From Phyllobacteriaceae bacterium (lineage in GTDB: Bacteria > Pseudomonadota > Alphaproteobacteria > Rhizobiales > Devosiaceae), in NCBI GenBank assembly GCA_012799265.1, contig JAAZLP010000401.1, positions 1 to 14,162 of the forward strand: a stretch of DNA of 14,162 bases, given 5' to 3'. Each line of letters begins with the position of its first letter. Position 1 is the first letter of the stretch. Below, in pieces: positions 11,316-14,162 of the stretch. The position numbers were made by a program, and so were the translations under genes. The notes beneath the pieces are model-generated. The model was not told the origin of the DNA. It saw only the letters and a list, made by a program, of their open reading frames with translations, and made no database searches.

Positions 11316-13880
11316 CTAGACGGACGCGCCGTCGTTGGGGCGCATCTTCCGCTTTTCTTCCTCGGCGACTTCTTCGTCGGACCGCGCCTTGAGACCAAAA
11401 TTGATCAGGATCGGGCCGTTGATGATCACCGAAGAATACATGCCCACGATGGAGCCGAAGGTCATGGCGATGGTGAAGCTGCGCAGCGCCTCGCCACCGA
11501 AGAAGACCAGCGGCAAGAGCGCCAGCAACAGGGTGAACTGCGTCAAGGACGTACGCACGATGGTCTGGTTAATCGAAAGGTCGATCAGCTCAGGCAGCGG
11601 CATGGATCGGTATTTTCGCAGGTTTTCGCGAATACGGTCCGAGACCACGACGGTTTCGTTGAGCGAGATACCGACCAGCGTCAGCACCGCCGCGATGGAG
11701 GAGATATTGAACTCCATCCCCGTCAGCGAGAACAGACCAATGGTCATGATCAAGTCGTGCGACGTGGTCGTGATCGCTGCCATGGCGAACTGCCACTCGA
11801 AGCGGAACCAGATGTAGATGAGGATACAAACCAGCGCGATGATCACAGCGATGGTACCCGTCGTCGCCAGTTCCCCGGAAACGGTACCGCTCACTGCCTC
11901 GACGCGACGCACTTCATAGTTTTCCTGCGCCAGGGCGTCGGTCACCTGCTGCACGGCAATCTGGTCGGCCGATTGGCCGCCTTCCTGCGCCTGCACACGG
12001 ACCAGCACGTCCTGTGGCGTACCAAAGCCCTGAACCTGGATTTCGCCCAGATCAAGATCGCTCAGGAGCTGGCGCACCTGTCCCACATCTGCCGGACCAC
12101 CCACATGCTGGATTTCGATCGCCGTACCACCGACGAAGTCGATGCCGAGATTGAAGCCCTTGGTGAAAGCCGAACCGATGGAGACCAGCGTCAACACGAT
12201 CGACATGGCGATCACGTAACGCGAAATCTTCATGAACGGGATCTTGGTGCCATCCGGGATGAAGCGGAACTTCTGGATGTTGAGCACCTTCGGGCGCACG
12301 CGCTTGTACCAGACGTGAACCTGGAAGTTGGTCACGGTATAGGACGTGAAGAGCGAGGTGATGATGCCGAGGCCAAGCGTAACGGCAAAACCCTGGATCG
12401 GGCCCGAACCCATGAAGTAGAGCACAACGGCCGCCACCAGCTGGGTAAGGTGGGAGTCGATGATGGTGCCCCAGGCGCGCTCGAAACCGGCATTGATGGC
12501 CTGCAATGGCGTTCGCCCTGCCCGCTGTTCTTCGCGCATTCGTTCGTAGATGAGAACGTTCGCGTCCACGGCCATACCGATGGTCAGAACGATACCGGCA
12601 ATACCAGGCAGCGTTAGCGTTGCCCCCAGTGTCGAAAGCGCCGCAAAGATCAGGATGATGTTGAGGATCAGCGAAACGTTGGCAAAGACGCCCCAGACGC
12701 CATAGGCGAGGACCATGAAGCCAAGGACGAGGATCGAGGCAACGACACCGGCGGTGAAACCGGCCTGGATCGAGTCAGCGCCAAGGCTGGCGTCCACAGT
12801 ACGTTCTTCGATGACGTTGAGGCTGGCCGGCAGCGCACCGGCACGCAGCAGCACAGCGAGGTCATTGGCCGACGCGGTGGTGAAGGTGCCGCTGATCTGG
12901 CCCGAACCGCCGGTGATCGGCTGCTGGATGACCGGTGCGGTGATGACCTGATTGTCGAGCACGATGGCGAAGCGCTGGCCAACACTGGCAGCGGTGATTT
13001 CGCCAAAGGTGATGGCGCCACGGGTGTCAAAGCGGAAGCTGACGACCGGGATGCCGCGCTGCTGGTCATAGGCCGGCTGCGCGTCGACAAGGGATTCGCC
13101 GCCGAGGGCGACGTCTTCATAAAGCAGTTCGCGACCGCCATCCTGGCTCGGCAGGATCATGGTGCCGACCGGCAGGCCCTGGGCCTCGGCCTGTTCCGGC
13201 GACATGCCCGGATAGACCATGTGGAAGGTCAGGCGCGCGGTCTGGGAAATGATGTTCTTGAGGCGGGTGGAGTCGCCAAAGCCCGGCACCTGCACGAGGA
13301 TACGCGTATCGCCCTGGCGCTGGATGGTCGGCTCGGTGGTGCCGAGTTCGTCGATACGGCTGCGGATGACTTCGATGGACTGCGCCACCAGCGAGCTCAT
13401 GCGCTGGGTCACGCCATCGGGCGTCAGCGTCACCGACAGGCGGCCATCGGGTGTCTCACCAAAGGCCAGCTCATCGATGCCGACGCCGGTCGAGAACAGC
13501 GCGTTGGTCATCGTGTTCTGGATCGACTGCAGCGCCGTGCGGGCCTGTTCCTTCTGCGAAGGATCGGTCAGTTCGATATAGATGGCGTTGGCGGCCTCAT
13601 TGGTGGTGATGAGGTTGCCGATGCCGTTCTGGTTGGCGAGGACGTTGCGGGCTTCACGGCGAACGTCGGAAAGACGCTGATTGACGATGCCGGCGCGATC
13701 AACTTCCAGAAGCAGGTGCGAGCCGCCCTGCAAGTCGAGACCAAGCACCAGGCCAGGCTGCGGGAGCCATCCCGGCAAGGCGTCACGCCACTGCTGGGGA
13801 AGGAAATTCGGGGCTGCAAGCAGGATACCCGCGATCGTCACAAACAGGATGACGAAAATGCGGAACGGCGACTGGTTCAT
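11316..13880 (-). CDS. secDF: Fused SecDF protein-export membrane protein
   Basis: An 854-residue fusion of SecD (about 1-545) and SecF (about 550-835). SecDF uses the proton motive force to pull proteins from SecYEG on the periplasmic side. Twelve membrane helices are expected, with a large P1 domain after TM1, opening at LGLDLQGG (47-53), and a smaller one after SecF TM1, opening at FNLGIDFVGG (576-585). The proton-path residues can be placed: SecD Asp439 in VDANVLIYERMRE, and Arg776, equivalent to E. coli SecF Arg247. The position of E. coli SecF Asp213 is glutamate here (Glu742 in SLNETVVVSDR), a conservative change. ATG at 13880 has GAGGA ten bases upstream. The C-terminus is charged (EEVAEEEKRK). 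It follows yajC and probably reads into the Mth938 gene. Confidence 0.97.
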   Translation of the reverse strand: MNQSPFRIFVILFVTIAGILLAAPNFLPQQWRDALPGWLPQPGLVLGLDLQGGSHLLLEVDRAGIVNQRLSDVRREARNVLANQNGIGNLITTNEAANAIYIELTDPSQKEQARTALQSIQNTMTNALFSTGVGIDELAFGETPDGRLSVTLTPDGVTQRMSSLVAQSIEVIRSRIDELGTTEPTIQRQGDTRILVQVPGFGDSTRLKNIISQTARLTFHMVYPGMSPEQAEAQGLPVGTMILPSQDGGRELLYEDVALGGESLVDAQPAYDQQRGIPVVSFRFDTRGAITFGEITAASVGQRFAIVLDNQVITAPVIQQPITGGSGQISGTFTTASANDLAVLLRAGALPASLNVIEERTVDASLGADSIQAGFTAGVVASILVLGFMVLAYGVWGVFANVSLILNIILIFAALSTLGATLTLPGIAGIVLTIGMAVDANVLIYERMREEQRAGRTPLQAINAGFERAWGTIIDSHLTQLVAAVVLYFMGSGPIQGFAVTLGLGIITSLFTSYTVTNFQVHVWYKRVRPKVLNIQKFRFIPDGTKIPFMKISRYVIAMSIVLTLVSIGSAFTKGFNLGIDFVGGTAIEIQHVGGPADVGQVRQLLSDLDLGEIQVQGFGTPQDVLVRVQAQEGGQSADQIAVQQVTDALAQENYEVRRVEAVSGTVSGELATTGTIAVIIALVCILIYIWFRFEWQFAMAAITTTSHDLIMTIGLFSLTGMEFNISSIAAVLTLVGISLNETVVVSDRIRENLRKYRSMPLPELIDLSINQTIVRTSLTQFTLLLALLPLVFFGGEALRSFTIAMTFGSIVGMYSSVIINGPILINFGLKARSDEEVAEEEKRKMRPNDGASV

Positions 13881-14017
13881 GGAAGCGACGTCCTCGAGCC
13901 GTTTTTCGTTTCAGCGAAACGCCAGACGGCTCCAACATATGGTTTCGCGATCCCCCGAGGGCGACCGCTGCTGGAAAGCACGAAAGCCGGGCCCCTTCGG
14001 CCCCGGCTCAGTTTCAT
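13877..14017 (-). CDS. Possible leader ORF bridging yajC and secDF (46 codons)
   Basis: An open frame whose ATG lies five bases after the yajC stop and whose TGA overlaps the secDF start (ATGA). The product, MKLSRGRRGPAFVLSSSGRP and on to a C-terminal NGSRTSLP, is basic and not recognisable. It lacks a hydrophobic segment and the RAPP-type motif known from Sec-monitoring arrest peptides. Third-position GC (about 60%) is lower than in neighbouring genes, and no good Shine-Dalgarno precedes it, though reinitiation after yajC would not need one. It may be a coupling device or chance. Confidence 0.3.
   Translation of the reverse strand: MKLSRGRRGPAFVLSSSGRPRGIAKPYVGAVWRFAETKNGSRTSLP
13896..13932 (-). 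promoter_or_regulatory. Two-tier hairpin next to the secDF ribosome binding site
   Basis: GAGCCGT (13896-13902) pairs with ACGGCTC (13926-13932), and inside it CGTTTC (13907-13912) pairs with GAAACG (13916-13921) around a 3-base loop, with a symmetric 4/4 internal loop between the stems. The minus-strand SD GAGGA (13891-13895) begins at the very next base. It could modulate secDF translation, possibly by being opened by ribosomes reading the leader frame. Confidence 0.5.
13985..14008 (-). repeat. GC-rich terminator-like stem between yajC and secDF
   Basis: AGCCGGG (13985-13991) pairs with CCCGGCT (14002-14008), with two further GC pairs possible across a bulge. On the minus strand it is followed by TTTCGTGCTTTCC, a poor T-tract, so it may attenuate rather than end transcription from yajC into secDF. 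Confidence 0.4.
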
Positions 14018-14022
14018 CCGGC

Positions 14023-14162
14023 TTAGGCCGGCTTGTTGTCGTTGACCGGCTCGGACTTCGAGCGGACGTCGGCAACCATGTGGCGGACAACCTTGACCTT
14101 CACGCCCTGGGAGATTTCGACTTCGAGATCTTCACCATCGACAGCCTTGGTGACCTTGCCGA
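14023..14162 (-). CDS. yajC: YajC, Sec translocase accessory subunit (C-terminal end only)
   Basis: The last 46 codons of a small protein cut by the window edge. The visible part reads GKVTKAVDGEDLEVEISQGV, then KVKVVRHMVADV, and a short polar tail ending in NDNKPA. This is the beta-rich cytoplasmic part of YajC, whose missing N-terminus would carry the single membrane helix. YajC associates with SecD-SecF in the holo-translocon; its exact role is unsettled. The call rests on this sequence and on the fused secDF 142 bp downstream, the usual bacterial arrangement. No in-frame start lies in the window. Confidence 0.85.
   Translation of the reverse strand, partial: GKVTKAVDGEDLEVEISQGVKVKVVRHMVADVRSKSEPVNDNKPA

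Noticed and set aside
10734..12617. 627-codon plus-strand ORF opposite the NDUFAF-like genes and secDF
   Set aside because: Antisense shadow of three well-supported genes; the product is an unstructured His/Asp/Arg/Gln-rich sequence typical of the reverse strand of GC-rich coding DNA.
13221..14045. 274-codon plus-strand ORF across the secDF 5' half and the yajC spacer
   Set aside because: Reverse-strand shadow of secDF; no domain pattern and no ribosome binding site.
1..14162. CRISPR array, IS element, prophage, tRNA or rRNA
   Set aside because: No regularly spaced repeats, transposase or phage motifs, or tRNA-like cloverleaf sequences were seen on either strand.

Overview
The window looks like chromosomal housekeeping DNA from an alphaproteobacterium of the order Hyphomicrobiales; a Devosia-like organism is my best guess, not a proven one. 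The reasons are high GC, a MipZ division-site regulator, a folate-type TrmFO, a fused SecDF behind yajC, a HisKA_2/HWE-type histidine kinase, DUF1127 microproteins, and homologues of the mitochondrial complex I assembly factors NDUFAF3 and NDUFAF6. I see no IS element, phage gene, tRNA, rRNA or CRISPR array.

Layout. Positions 1-1180 (-) hold the N-terminal 393 residues of an MsbA-type ABC exporter cut by the window edge. Next come an orphan sensor kinase (1274-2860, -), a short CAP-like lipoprotein (3054-3533, +), a D,D-carboxypeptidase (3540-4697, -), a DJ-1/PfpI protein (4873-5445, +) and a DoxX membrane protein (5447-5878, -) divergent from a single-cysteine HxlR regulator (5973-6389, +). 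MipZ (6386-7282, -) follows. The 588 bp between mipZ and the annotated DUF1127 microprotein (7871-8020, +) are rich in inverted repeats and contain a 50-codon ORF (7520-7672, +) that aligns without gaps to that DUF1127 protein; I read it as an overlooked paralogue. A clear intrinsic terminator ends the DUF1127 unit. trmFO and a hotdog thioesterase (8159-9981, +) are coupled by an ATGA overlap. On the minus strand from the right edge run yajC (partial), a possible 46-codon leader ORF, secDF, an Mth938/NDUFAF3-like protein and an NDUFAF6-like protein.

How it fits together. The right third is a membrane-protein biogenesis unit: the YajC/SecDF translocase accessory complex followed by two small proteins whose mitochondrial relatives assemble respiratory complex I. 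The DoxX/HxlR pair, with DJ-1 next door, looks like a small redox or electrophile-response locus. The exporter, carboxypeptidase, CAP-like lipoprotein and MipZ are envelope and division functions without an obvious shared operon.

Most interesting: (i) the second DUF1127-like microgene, with a Shine-Dalgarno buried in an 8-bp hairpin; (ii) alternating TGCTCA/TGAGCA repeats upstream of the recognised DUF1127 gene; (iii) an open frame that exactly bridges the yajC stop and the secDF start; (iv) a tandem 10-bp repeat plus an SD-masking hairpin controlling the HxlR/DoxX pair; (v) an NDUFAF3/NDUFAF6-like pair, the latter lacking the second Asp-rich motif of true prenyl synthases. I did not recognise a wholly new multi-gene system.
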